From Solirubrobacteraceae bacterium (GTDB lineage: Bacteria > Actinomycetota > Thermoleophilia > Solirubrobacterales > Solirubrobacteraceae), in the NCBI GenBank assembly GCA_016463765.1, contig JAEMQS010000027.1:1-53851 (forward strand): a stretch of DNA of 53,851 nucleotides. The letters run 5' to 3'. The notes below the pieces were generated by a model, which was not told the DNA's origin, searched no databases, and saw nothing but the letters and a program-made list of their open reading frames with translations. The translations under genes were made by a program, and so were the position numbers. Below, piece by piece: positions 8,669-16,312 of the stretch (within the stretch, counting starts at the first letter, position 1; the number at the start of each line of letters is the position of its first letter).

Positions 8669-8700
8669 GGTGAGACTAACAAGTAGAAGTCAGTCTCACC
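8669..8700. promoter_or_regulatory. TetR operator in divergent DUF2236/tetR intergenic region
   Basis: GGTGAGACT at 8669-8677 and AGTCTCACC at 8692-8700 are perfect 9-bp inverted repeats separated by 14 nt. The element fills most of the 49-bp space between the two divergent start codons and should control both genes. The same TGAGAC-N16-GTCTCA architecture recurs at 29807-29834 before another DUF2236 gene. Confidence 0.75.
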
Positions 8701-8714
8701 TCTACGATGGGGGC

Positions 8715-9359
8715 GTGACCCGTCCTGCCGCCCCGCTCGATGAGCTCCTTGGCCGTGCGCTCGGCGCGACGCCGCCGCCCGCCGGCGACGACCTCGACCG
8801 CCGAGCGCTTGCCGCGGCCATCGACGTGCTCGTCGAGCGCGGAACCGAGGGCGCGACGATGGACGACATCGCGCGGGTCAGCGGGATCGGACGCGCCACG
8901 CTGTTCCGCCGGTTCGGCGGCAAGGACCAGCTGCTCGAGCGTGCGCTGACGGCCGAGGTCCGCGGCTTCCTCGACGAGGTCGCGCAGCGGTTCACCCAGG
9001 TGCAGGACCCGACCGACCGGATCGCCGAGGCGTTCGTCGCCTGCCTGCGGCTGACCGACCGGCCGCTGCTGCGCGACCCCGATCCGCAGCGCGCCGCCGC
9101 GATCATCTCCGCGCTGGGAGCCGGGGACCCCTCACCCGTCGAGCTGGCCCGCAGGTTCGTCGGCGCCTACCTCGCGGAGGGCCAGCGCACGGGCGTGCTC
9201 CCCGCCGGGGACCCGCCCGTGCAGGCCGACGCCATGGTCCGCCTGGCGCTTGCGTATCTGGTGCTCCCGGGGCTGCGCCCCGACCCCGCCGACGAGGACG
9301 GCGCGCGCCGCGTCGCGCGGCTGGTGTTCGCGCCGATCGTCGTGGCGCCTCAGGCCTGA
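8715..9359 (+). CDS. TetR-family transcriptional regulator (paired with DUF2236 copy 1)
   Basis: This 214-residue regulator has a short N-terminal arm, then a TetR DNA-binding domain: ATMDDIARVSGIGRATLFRRFGGKDQL contains the helix-turn-helix and the start of helix 4 (about residues 50-80). The C-terminal ligand domain is not diagnostic. The GTG at 8715 sits 15 bp from the operator. Autoregulation and repression of the divergent DUF2236-lipase operon are inferred. Its recognition helix (GRATLFRRFG) is close to that of the TetR at 30750 (GRATVYRRFG), consistent with the shared operator. Confidence 0.9.
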   Translation: MTRPAAPLDELLGRALGATPPPAGDDLDRRALAAAIDVLVERGTEGATMDDIARVSGIGRATLFRRFGGKDQLLERALTAEVRGFLDEVAQRFTQVQDPTDRIAEAFVACLRLTDRPLLRDPDPQRAAAIISALGAGDPSPVELARRFVGAYLAEGQRTGVLPAGDPPVQADAMVRLALAYLVLPGLRPDPADEDGARRVARLVFAPIVVAPQA

Positions 9360-9364
9360 GCCAG

Positions 9365-9408
9365 GATCACAGGACGTTCCCACGAGGTTCACGGACCGGT
9401 CACAGCGC
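9365..9408 (+). promoter_or_regulatory. Four 11-nt direct repeats resembling an actinobacterial PHO box
   Basis: GATCAC (9365), GTTCCC (9376), GTTCAC (9387) and GGTCAC (9398) follow one another at exactly 11-nt spacing. Actinobacterial PhoP sites are built from 11-nt direct repeats beginning with GTTCACC-like hexamers. The downstream gene is a glycerophosphodiester phosphodiesterase, a classic phosphate-starvation gene. Confidence 0.7.
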
Positions 9409-9466
9409 GCGACAGCCTGGCTGGAACGCTGCGCGCGCCGGTCCCTGTTCCCCCCGAAAGGACCTC

Positions 9467-10723
9467 ATGTCCCAGACGTCCCGCGCGCTGGCGGCGCTGA
9501 CCGCTGTCGCGGCGGCGCTTGCGCTCGCCCCTGCCTCGGCGAACGCCGCGCTGCCCCGCTCCGCCGACGCCCTCCTGCCGTATCCCGGCGAGGAGATCAC
9601 CCTGATCAACCACCGGGGCCTGTCGCCCGGATTCCCCGAGAACACGCTCGCGGCGTTCCGCAACTCGGTCGCGCTCGGTGTCGACGCGATCGAGATCGAC
9701 ATGCGCGCGACGAAGGACGGCGAGATCGTGATCATGCACGACACGACCGTCGACCGGACCACGGACGGGACGGGCGCGGTCAGCGACCTCACGCTCGAGC
9801 AGATCAAGGCACTCGACGCGGGTGGGGGAGAGCGCGTCCCGACGTACGAGGAGTCGCTCGAGGCGGTCAAGGGCACCGGTGTGCGCCTGCTGCTCGACAT
9901 CAAGACCGCCGCGGTGACCGAGCGCGCGGTGCGGCTGACCGAGGAGCACGACATGGTCGACCAGGTGGTCGTCGGTCCGCGCACCGTGGCGAACCTCCAG
10001 GCGTTCAAGGCGCTGAACCCGGACCTCACGACGCTCGGCTTCATCGCGACGCCCGCCGACGCGACGCCGATGATCGAGGCGGGTGTCGACTACATCCGCC
10101 TGTGGCCGTACTGGATCCTGCCGTCGCGCGATGACGAGGCGTGCAAGGCCGACTACGCGGCGCGGGTCGCGGCGTTCGAGCGCGGCGAGCGTGACCACCC
10201 GGGCTCGGCGTCGTGCATCGTGCAGGACGTCGTCGACCAGGGCACGCCCGTGTGGTCGACGGTCAACGACCTGAACTACGAGGGTATGGACGAGCTGCTG
10301 CAGCTTGGCGCGACCGGCCTGCTGTCCGACCTGCCGGCCGAGATGGACCGGCTGCTCGACGACATCGACGCCAAGCGGATGGCGTCGGCCACCGCGCAGG
10401 TGGGCGCCCTGGCGGCGGCGGTGCGGCCGGCGGCGAGTCCGCAGCGGCTGGTCTCCCGGCAGCTCGCGCTCCTCGGGCGCCTGCTGCGCGACCCGGGTGC
10501 CGCGTCGGCGATCAACGCGGAGCTGAAGGCGCTGTCGCGGGACTACGCCCGGGCGGCGTCCGCACAGGGTGCGCTCACGCGGGTGGCCCGCCAGCTCGGT
10601 CGGGGTGACGTCGACGGTGCGTGCGCCGGGCTGGCGGTTGTCGCCGACCGGCTCGAGGGCGTGGCCGACCACGGCTGGGAGGCGCGCGAGATCCGGCGGA
10701 CGCTGGCCTGCGCGGCGGCCTGA
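9467..10723 (+). CDS. glpQ: Secreted glycerophosphodiester phosphodiesterase
   Basis: This enzyme hydrolyses glycerophosphodiesters to sn-glycerol 3-phosphate and an alcohol, releasing phosphate-containing compounds outside the cell. A signal peptide ends near APASANA. Catalytic motifs are in order: NHRG and PENTLAAF, then EIDMRATKDGEIVIMHD, which carry the general acid/base His residues and the metal-binding Glu/Asp. The catalytic domain ends near residue 300 and is followed by an unusual helical tail of about 110 residues rich in Ala, Leu and Arg that I do not recognise. An AAAGGA ribosome site precedes ATG 9467. The upstream 11-nt repeats suggest induction by phosphate starvation. The symbol is by family similarity. 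Confidence 0.88.
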   Translation: MSQTSRALAALTAVAAALALAPASANAALPRSADALLPYPGEEITLINHRGLSPGFPENTLAAFRNSVALGVDAIEIDMRATKDGEIVIMHDTTVDRTTDGTGAVSDLTLEQIKALDAGGGERVPTYEESLEAVKGTGVRLLLDIKTAAVTERAVRLTEEHDMVDQVVVGPRTVANLQAFKALNPDLTTLGFIATPADATPMIEAGVDYIRLWPYWILPSRDDEACKADYAARVAAFERGERDHPGSASCIVQDVVDQGTPVWSTVNDLNYEGMDELLQLGATGLLSDLPAEMDRLLDDIDAKRMASATAQVGALAAAVRPAASPQRLVSRQLALLGRLLRDPGAASAINAELKALSRDYARAASAQGALTRVARQLGRGDVDGACAGLAVVADRLEGVADHGWEAREIRRTLACAAA

Positions 10724-10733
10724 TCCCGCGGTA

Positions 10734-10760
10734 GCGGGGGCTGCCTTGGGCGGCCCCCGC
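10734..10760. terminator. GC-rich hairpin after the phosphodiesterase gene
   Basis: GCGGGGGCTGCC (10734-10745) pairs with GGCGGCCCCCGC (10749-10760) with one mismatch and a 3-nt loop, directly after the stop codon. Confidence 0.6.
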
Positions 10761-10776
10761 GATCCGCCGCAAGAAC

Positions 10777-10800
10777 GTGTCGCCAGGCGACACTTTCTTT
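10777..10800 (+). terminator. Rho-independent terminator with T-rich tail
   Basis: The stem GTGTCG/CGACAC around CCAGG is followed by TTTCTTT at 10794-10800, the best classical intrinsic terminator in the window. It serves the plus-strand phosphodiesterase gene. Confidence 0.75.
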
Positions 10801-10830
10801 CGTCAGGTTGGCCTGAGCGGCCGCCGCTGA

Positions 10831-10860
10831 GTCGCGGGGCGGCCGTACCCGCCCCGCGAC
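10831..10860 (-). terminator. 12-bp perfect hairpin after htdX
   Basis: GTCGCGGGGCGG (10831-10842) and CCGCCCCGCGAC (10849-10860) form a perfect stem with a 6-nt loop, just beyond the end of the minus-strand tetR-fadA2-fabG4-htdX operon. There is no T-run. Confidence 0.55.
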
Positions 10861-10871
10861 CAGCCAGCGGC

Positions 10872-11759
10872 TCAGCGCTTCTTCGCCGCCACCTGGACGA
10901 CCGTGCCGTCCAGATGGGGTGTGCCCTTGCGGGCGTTGCGGACGGCGAAGCGGATGCCGTCCTTGCTGATCTCCTCACCGAACGTGACCTTGCTCGGCAG
11001 CGGGATCGGCTTGCGGAACTGCACGTCGACCTTGTAGGCGTCGGGCAGCACCGACTCCAGCGCGGCGAGGCAACGCGCCTTCGTCCACATGCCGTGGATG
11101 ATCGCCTTGTTGAACCCGAGCGGCTTGGCCGTCAGGTCGTACAGGTGGATCGGGTTGCGGTCCCCGGACGCCGAGGCGTACCGGCGGCCCAGCCCGCCCT
11201 CCAGCCGCCACGTCGCGCTGACGGGCGGGTCCTCGACCTTCTCGTGTTCCACCTTCAGCGACGGGTCGCCCTTGCCCAGGCGCAGGTACGTCGAGACGCC
11301 CTCCCACACGATCGTGCGGCCGGCCTTCGCCTGCGCGACCATGTCGAACTGCTTGCCCTTCGCGTGCGGGCGCAGCTTCGACGCCGTCACCTTGATCGAC
11401 AGCGTCTCGCTCATGCTCACGGGACGGTGCTGCGTGATCGTGTTGTTGACGTGCACCAGGCCCACCGCGCCGAACGGGAAGTTCGGCTCGCCCATGAGCG
11501 CCATGTGCAGCGGGAACGCCAGCACGTGGATGTACGTCGACGGCACCGCGTCGCGCAGCGTGAAGCCGCAGACGCGGTTGTAGGCCGCCAGCGACTTCGC
11601 GTCGAACGTGACCTCGGGCATGACCAGCTCGAGCTCCGGCACGTCCTTGCCCGAGCCCGGGACGAACGGCAGCATCGACGCGCCCGGGATCATCGGGAGC
11701 GCCGCCTTCGCGTACAGCGGCAGGATGGAGGGCGGGCCCGAGAGCTCTCGCGTCGCCAT
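10872..11759 (-). CDS. htdX: MaoC-like 3-hydroxyacyl-thioester dehydratase, HtdX-like
   Basis: This 295-residue double-hotdog hydratase catalyses the (R)-3-hydroxyacyl thioester / 2-enoyl thioester interconversion. The C-terminal hotdog carries the hydratase-2 motif as YASASGDRNPIHLYD (around residue 195-210), with the catalytic Asp and His. The N-terminal half is a degenerate hotdog. It is the last gene of the operon, starting 4 bp after fabG4. Its order relative to fabG4 and fadA2 matches the mycobacterial cluster Rv0241c-Rv0243, which supports the HtdX name. It probably works with FabG4 and FadA2 on acyl-CoA or acyl-ACP chain shortening or remodelling. Confidence 0.87.
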   Translation of the reverse strand: MATRELSGPPSILPLYAKAALPMIPGASMLPFVPGSGKDVPELELVMPEVTFDAKSLAAYNRVCGFTLRDAVPSTYIHVLAFPLHMALMGEPNFPFGAVGLVHVNNTITQHRPVSMSETLSIKVTASKLRPHAKGKQFDMVAQAKAGRTIVWEGVSTYLRLGKGDPSLKVEHEKVEDPPVSATWRLEGGLGRRYASASGDRNPIHLYDLTAKPLGFNKAIIHGMWTKARCLAALESVLPDAYKVDVQFRKPIPLPSKVTFGEEISKDGIRFAVRNARKGTPHLDGTVVQVAAKKR

Positions 11760-11763
11760 CGTC

Positions 11764-13164
11764 CTACGCCCCCAGCAGCATCTGGCCGCAGACGCGCACG
11801 ACGTTGCCGTTCAGGCCGCCGGACGCCGAGCTGGCGTACCAGGCGATCGTCTCGGCGACGTCGATCGGCAGGCCGCCCTGGTTCATGGAGTTCAGGCGGC
11901 GGCCCGGCTCGCGCACGGCGATCGGCATCGCGGCCGTCATCTGCGTCTCGATGAAGCCCGGGGCGACGGCGTTGATCGTGATGCCGCGCTCGGCGACGAC
12001 CGGGGCCATCGACTCGACCATGCCGATCACGCCCGCCTTCGACGTGGCGTAGTTGGTCTGGCCGCGGTTGCCCGCGATGCCCGCCATCGACGAGACGCCG
12101 ATGATGCGGCCGCCCGACGGGATGCGCTTGCCCTTCAGCAGCGCGTCGTTGATGCGCTCCTCGCTGGAGAGGTTGATGTCGAGCACCGACTGCCAGCGGT
12201 CCTCGGGCATCTTCGCCAGCGTGCGGTCGCGCGTGACGCCCGCGTTGTGGACGACGATGTCCACGCCCGCCTTGAAGTGCGCCGCCAGGACCTTCGGGGC
12301 GTCGTCGGAGGTGATGTCGAGCTCGATCGCCTCGCCGTCGAGCCGGTCGGTGACCTTCTTGAGGTCCTCGCCGAGCTGCGGGATGTCGAGGCCCACGACC
12401 GACGCGCCGTCACGCGCCAGCGTCTCGATGATCGCCTCGCCGATGCCGCGCGACGCGCCGGTGACAAGCGCGGTCTTGCCGGCGAGCGGACGCTCCCAGT
12501 CGATGTCGGCCGGGACCGGCTGGCCGGGCGTGACGCGCGCGACCTGGCCGGACACGTACGCCGACTTCGGCGAGAGGAAGAACCGCAGGGTCGAGCCGAT
12601 CAGGTCCTCGGCGCCCGGGGCGACGTAGACGAGCTGGGCCGTCGCGCCCTTGCCGATCTCCTTGCCCAGCGAGCGGGTGAAGCCCTCCAGCGCGCGCTGC
12701 GCCGTGTGCTCACGCGGGTCCTTCGTGTCCTCCGGCGGCGTGCCGAGGACGAGCACGCGGCCCGAGCTCTGCACCTTGCGCACCGACGGGTGGAAGAACC
12801 GCTGCAGCTCGACGAGTTCGGCGGAGTCCTTGATGCCGGTCGCGTCGAACACGAGGCCCTTGAAGCGACGGTCGCCGCCGGCCTCGGGGTTGAACACCGA
12901 CGCGTCGAGGCCGGCGTCCGCCGCGGCGGTGCGCAGCTCGGGCGCCAGGGTCGTGGCGGTGTCGATCTTCGCCTCGCCCAGCACCGCGGCGATCGACGAC
13001 GACAGACGCCCGCCCGGCGCGGCGCCGACGAGCACCTGGCCCTTGACGACCGGCTGGCCCGGGGCGTACCGGTCCAGCGCCGTCGGCTGGGGCAGCCCGA
13101 CGCGCTTGGCGATGAACCCGCCCGGAGGCGAGTTGACGATCTGGGTGTACAGGTCCTGGCTCAC
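11764..13164 (-). CDS. fabG4: High-molecular-weight 3-oxoacyl reductase, FabG4-like
   Basis: This 466-residue two-domain reductase has an N-terminal flavodoxin-like domain (about 1-215) beginning DLYTQIVNSPPGGFIAKRVGLPQP, and a C-terminal SDR ketoreductase domain. The latter has a GASRGIGE cofactor loop near residue 230, a VHNAG motif and a catalytic Tyr-Lys in NYATSKAG near residue 366. The wording closely follows Mycobacterium tuberculosis FabG4, including GFIETQMTAA and NVVRVCGQMLLGA at the C-terminus. That enzyme reduces 3-oxoacyl-CoA with NADH. GTG 13164 overlaps the fadA2 stop by 4 bp (GTGA). It lies between a thiolase and a dehydratase in one operon. Confidence 0.92.
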   Translation of the reverse strand: MSQDLYTQIVNSPPGGFIAKRVGLPQPTALDRYAPGQPVVKGQVLVGAAPGGRLSSSIAAVLGEAKIDTATTLAPELRTAAADAGLDASVFNPEAGGDRRFKGLVFDATGIKDSAELVELQRFFHPSVRKVQSSGRVLVLGTPPEDTKDPREHTAQRALEGFTRSLGKEIGKGATAQLVYVAPGAEDLIGSTLRFFLSPKSAYVSGQVARVTPGQPVPADIDWERPLAGKTALVTGASRGIGEAIIETLARDGASVVGLDIPQLGEDLKKVTDRLDGEAIELDITSDDAPKVLAAHFKAGVDIVVHNAGVTRDRTLAKMPEDRWQSVLDINLSSEERINDALLKGKRIPSGGRIIGVSSMAGIAGNRGQTNYATSKAGVIGMVESMAPVVAERGITINAVAPGFIETQMTAAMPIAVREPGRRLNSMNQGGLPIDVAETIAWYASSASGGLNGNVVRVCGQMLLGA

Positions 13165-14453
13165 TTGGATCCCCCTGCGGACTCGAGAATGGCGACGACG
13201 CCCTGACCGGCGGCGGCGCAGATGCTGATGACCCCGCGGCCCGAGCCGCGCTCGGACAGCTCCTTCGCCAGGCCGGCGACGATGCGCCCGCCCGTGGCGG
13301 CGAAGGGATGGCCGGCGGCCAGCGACCCGCCGTTGATGTTGAGCTTCTCGGTGTCGATCGACCCGAGCGGCGCCGAGCGGCCCAGGCGCTCCTTGCAGAA
13401 CACCGGGTCCTCCCACGCGGCGAGCGTGCACAGGACCTGCGCGGCGAACGCCTCGTGGATCTCGTAGATGTCGAAGTCCTGCAGCGTGATGCCGGCACGG
13501 TCGAGCATCGTCGGCATCGCGTAGGCCGGCGCCATGAGCAGGCCCTCGCGCTTGTGGACGTGGTCGATCGCGGCCGTCTGCGCCTCGGTGATGTAGGCCA
13601 GGATCGGCAGGTTGCGCGCCTTGGCCCACTCCTCGCTGGCGAGCAGCACCACGGAGGCGCCGTCGGACAGCGGGGTGGAGTTCGCCGCGGTCATCGTGCC
13701 CTCGGGGCCACCGAAGACGGGCTTGAGCTTGGCGAGCTTCTCCGGGGTCGAGCCGGGGCGCAGGTTCTGGTCGCGCTCCAGGCCGAGGTACGGCGTGATG
13801 AGGTCGTCCTGGAAGCCCTTGTCGTACGCGGCCGCCAGGGCGTTGTGGCTGCGGATGGTCAGCTCGTCCTGCGCCTCGCGGGTGATGCCCCACTCGGACG
13901 CCATGATCGCGCAGTGCTCGCCCATCGAGAGGCCGGTGCGCGGCTCCTGGTTGGCGGGGATCGCGGGCTTGATCATGCCCGGGCGCAGCCGGGTCAGGAG
14001 CTTCAGGCGACCCGCCGTGTCCGGGATGCGGTTCGCGTCGAGGAGGACCTCGCGGAGGTCGTCGTTCAGCGCCAGCGGCGCGTCGGACGTGGTGTCGACG
14101 CCACCGGCGATGCCGGCGTCGATCTGGCCGAGCGCGATCTTGTTCGCGACGGCGATCGTCGTCTCCAGGCCGGTGCCGCAGGCCTGCTGGACGTCGTACG
14201 CCGGGGTCTCCGGGGCGAGCTTGCTGCCGAGGACGACCTCACGGGTGAGGTCACGGTCACGCGGGTGCTTCAGGACGGCGCCGGCGACGACCTCGCCGAG
14301 CGTCTCGCCCTGGAGGTTGTAGCGCTCGATGAGCCCGTCGAGGGCGGCGGCGAGCATGTCGCTGTTCGACGCATGCGCGTACGGACCGTTCGATCGCGCG
14401 AACGGGATCCGGTTGCCGCCGACGACGGCGACGCGGCGCACGGTGGGAGTCAT
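13161..14453 (-). CDS. fadA2: Acetyl-CoA acetyltransferase (thiolase), FadA2-like
   Basis: This 430-residue thiolase catalyses CoA-dependent cleavage or formation of 3-oxoacyl-CoA. The nucleophilic Cys is C92 in QQACGTGLE; the later catalytic His residues lie in YEIHEAFAAQ and GGSLAAGHPFAATG, and the C-terminal active loop is CAAAGQG. It is second in the operon, starting with ATGA overlap to the tetR stop and overlapping fabG4 by 4 bp. Synteny with mycobacterial fadA2-fabG4-htdX supports a role in lipid degradation or remodelling rather than polyhydroxyalkanoate synthesis, although the same three activities could serve either. Confidence 0.9.
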   Translation of the reverse strand: MTPTVRRVAVVGGNRIPFARSNGPYAHASNSDMLAAALDGLIERYNLQGETLGEVVAGAVLKHPRDRDLTREVVLGSKLAPETPAYDVQQACGTGLETTIAVANKIALGQIDAGIAGGVDTTSDAPLALNDDLREVLLDANRIPDTAGRLKLLTRLRPGMIKPAIPANQEPRTGLSMGEHCAIMASEWGITREAQDELTIRSHNALAAAYDKGFQDDLITPYLGLERDQNLRPGSTPEKLAKLKPVFGGPEGTMTAANSTPLSDGASVVLLASEEWAKARNLPILAYITEAQTAAIDHVHKREGLLMAPAYAMPTMLDRAGITLQDFDIYEIHEAFAAQVLCTLAAWEDPVFCKERLGRSAPLGSIDTEKLNINGGSLAAGHPFAATGGRIVAGLAKELSERGSGRGVISICAAAGQGVVAILESAGGSK

Positions 14454-15100
14454 GGGTTGGGTTCTCCTGATGTGGTGTCTGGGAGTTCGGAGACCTGCCG
14501 GAGGCCCGGCTGGATGGTCGCGATGAGAAGTTCGGCCGCGTAGTTGGCCGGGATGGCCTCGGAGCGCAGCCACCAGCGTGCGGTGGCCTCGACCGCCCCG
14601 AGGATGGCGGTGGACAGCACCTCGGTCTCGACGCGGACCTGCTCACGCTGCTCCGGTGGGAACTGCTGGAGCGACGCGCTGGCGACCGCATCGAGGATCT
14701 GCTCGCGGTACTGCGCGACACGGTCGGCGATCTCGCCGCTGGCCGGCAGGGTCTCGTCGAAGAGGACCGCCCATGAGGCGCGGTCCTGCTCGACGAAGGC
14801 GAAGAAGGCGCGGATGCCGTCACCGAGCGCGTCGGCCGGCCGGTTCGCGGCGGCGACGGCGTCGACGATCGTGGAGACCAGCGCGTCGGCGCTCTGCTCC
14901 AGGCACGCGAGGTACAGGCGTTCCTTGTTGCCGAAGTAGTTGTAGAGCAGCGGCTTGGTGACGCCGACGGCGGCGGCGACGTCGTCCATCGTCACCGCCG
15001 TGAACCCGCGCTCGGCGAAGAGCGCGTGGGCGGCGGCGAGCGTCTGCTCCATCCGCTCGGCGCGGGGCAGGCGGGTGCGGGTGGCGGGCGCGGCATCCAC
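14450..15100 (-). CDS. TetR-family regulator of the fadA2-fabG4-htdX operon
   Basis: This is a TetR repressor-type protein with the helix-turn-helix segment VTMDDVAAAVGVTKPLLYNYFGNKERLY. Translation is placed at GTG 15100, giving 216 residues, because the sequence before the helix-turn-helix is protein-like; ATG 15052 is the alternative. It is the first gene of the operon and shares an ATGA overlap with fadA2. A nearly perfect palindrome lies 13 bp upstream, and a close copy precedes the acyl-CoA dehydrogenase pair 8 kb away. It therefore probably senses an acyl-CoA or related lipid and represses both operons and itself (inference). Confidence 0.88.
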   Translation of the reverse strand: MDAAPATRTRLPRAERMEQTLAAAHALFAERGFTAVTMDDVAAAVGVTKPLLYNYFGNKERLYLACLEQSADALVSTIVDAVAAANRPADALGDGIRAFFAFVEQDRASWAVLFDETLPASGEIADRVAQYREQILDAVASASLQQFPPEQREQVRVETEVLSTAILGAVEATARWWLRSEAIPANYAAELLIATIQPGLRQVSELPDTTSGEPNP

Positions 15101-15113
15101 GGCGACGCGGATG

Positions 15114-15143
15114 TTACCGAGGTAGAAATTTCTATGCCGGTAA
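15114..15143. promoter_or_regulatory. Palindromic TetR operator before tetR-fadA2-fabG4-htdX
   Basis: Outer arms TTACCG (15114-15119) and CGGTAA (15138-15143) flank a perfect 12-bp palindrome, TAGAAATTTCTA (15123-15134). It is 26/30 identical to the element at 6846-6875. Its position right before the tetR gene indicates autoregulation. Confidence 0.8.
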
Positions 15144-15239
15144 GGTGCCAGCGGTCGGCCAAGCTGGCGCGTTGGCACTCGAACGTTCGACGGCTGGTCC
15201 CTATCGAGGTCGTGACGTTTGTGACAACATGCGGGCCCC

Positions 15240-15713
15240 GTGAACAGCCTCGTACCGGCCAGAATCCTGATTCTTGCGCACCGCACGGCCGCCACGCCGG
15301 TGCTCCTCGACGCCGTGCGCACCCGCGCGGAGGAAGGCGCGTGCGAGTTCACGCTCCTGGTGCCCAACGTGCCCCTGGCGCTGCGGCGTGCCGAGGACGC
15401 CGCTGTCGGTGCGAGCGGGGTGGGCGGGGCCGAGTCCGAGGCGCAGATGATCCTGGACCTCGCGCTGCCTCTGCTCGAAGAGGCGTGCGGGCAGCCGGTC
15501 CGCGGGCTCGTGGGCGACCCGAATCCGCTGAGCGCCGTCGCCGACGCGATCAACCGCCACGGCCCGTTCGATGAGGTCATCCTCTCGACGCTGCCGCGCC
15601 GGGTGTCCCGCTGGCTGCGCACGAACCTGCCGAGCAAGCTCGCCGGCCTGGGCCTGCCGGTGACGACGGTGACCGCCGCCGGCCGCCGCATCCCCGTCTC
15701 CGACCCGCGCTGA
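15240..15713 (+). CDS. Universal-stress-protein-like small protein
   Basis: This 157-residue protein has the alternating beta/alpha layout of a UspA-like Rossmannoid domain. It begins with ARILILAHRTAATP, followed by ACEFTLLVPN, and has a conserved-looking EVILSTLPRRVSRWLR segment where Usp proteins have the GSRG loop. The usual G-2x-G-9x-G(S/T) ATP-binding motif is not clear, so nucleotide binding is uncertain. It starts with GTG and faces the tetR gene at 14450-15100 across about 140 bp. Similar short proteins are common in Actinobacteria and are often labelled hypothetical or, misleadingly, permease. Confidence 0.7.
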   Translation: MNSLVPARILILAHRTAATPVLLDAVRTRAEEGACEFTLLVPNVPLALRRAEDAAVGASGVGGAESEAQMILDLALPLLEEACGQPVRGLVGDPNPLSAVADAINRHGPFDEVILSTLPRRVSRWLRTNLPSKLAGLGLPVTTVTAAGRRIPVSDPR

Positions 15714-15757
15714 CGGTCGAGCTGTCATGGCTGCCGCTCGGTGCGGGCGGCCATTCG

Positions 15758-16312
15758 GTGAAGTACAACGGGCGGGCCTACGAGGCGGTCCTCGCGCGGG
15801 TGCAGCGGCGCCCGCCCCAGGCGCTCTTTCACGCGGCGCTGGAGGTCACGGCCGGGGGTGTCCGGTACGTCGTCGAGTCGGCGCCGATCCCTGACGCGTT
15901 CGGTGCGCGCGACCGCGGGGTCGTCGTGGAGGGCCCCGTCGGTGCGCGGTGGGCGGGGCGATTCCGGCTGTTCCGGTACGAGGTCCGCTGCTGGCCCGGC
16001 GGTGAGATCCCGGACCTGGCGTGGGCGGTCGACAGTCCGCGGCGGCTGTCCGAGGACGAGGCCGTCGCGGTGCGGCTCCTCGGCGCCGCGCCCTCGATCC
16101 CGTCGTTGGTGTGGGGGCGTGACGAGCTGGGTGCGGGAGACATGTGGAACTCCAACGCGATCGTCTCATGGCTGCTCGTGCGCGCGGGGCTCGACGCCGC
16201 CGCGATCGACCCGCCGGCCGGCGGGCGGGCCCCGGGCTGGCGGGCCGGGCTCGTCGCCGCTCAGACGACGGGCTTGCCGGTGCGCCAGCGGCGCCGCGTG
16301 TCCCAGAGGTAG
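15758..16312 (+). CDS. Conserved actinobacterial protein, possible permuted papain-like fold
   Basis: I do not recognise a named family. The first canonical start is GTG 15758 (184 residues), but protein-like sequence LSWLPLGAGGHSV continues upstream in frame to a CTG at 15710. That CTG overlaps the preceding stop as CTGA, so the true start may be non-canonical. The pattern ALFHAALEV...YVVE, and a later MWNSNAIVSWLL, recall permuted NlpC/P60-type (PPPDE/LRAT) proteins, with Ser where the nucleophilic Cys would be. That similarity is weak and inferred. The 3' end overlaps the convergent DUF2236 gene by 52 bp. Confidence 0.6.
   Translation: MKYNGRAYEAVLARVQRRPPQALFHAALEVTAGGVRYVVESAPIPDAFGARDRGVVVEGPVGARWAGRFRLFRYEVRCWPGGEIPDLAWAVDSPRRLSEDEAVAVRLLGAAPSIPSLVWGRDELGAGDMWNSNAIVSWLLVRAGLDAAAIDPPAGGRAPGWRAGLVAAQTTGLPVRQRRRVSQR

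Noticed and set aside
10872..14453. Polyhydroxyalkanoate synthesis operon
   Set aside because: Thiolase plus reductase could suggest it, but the reductase is the two-domain FabG4 type, the third gene is an HtdX-like hydratase, and no PHA synthase or phasin is present.
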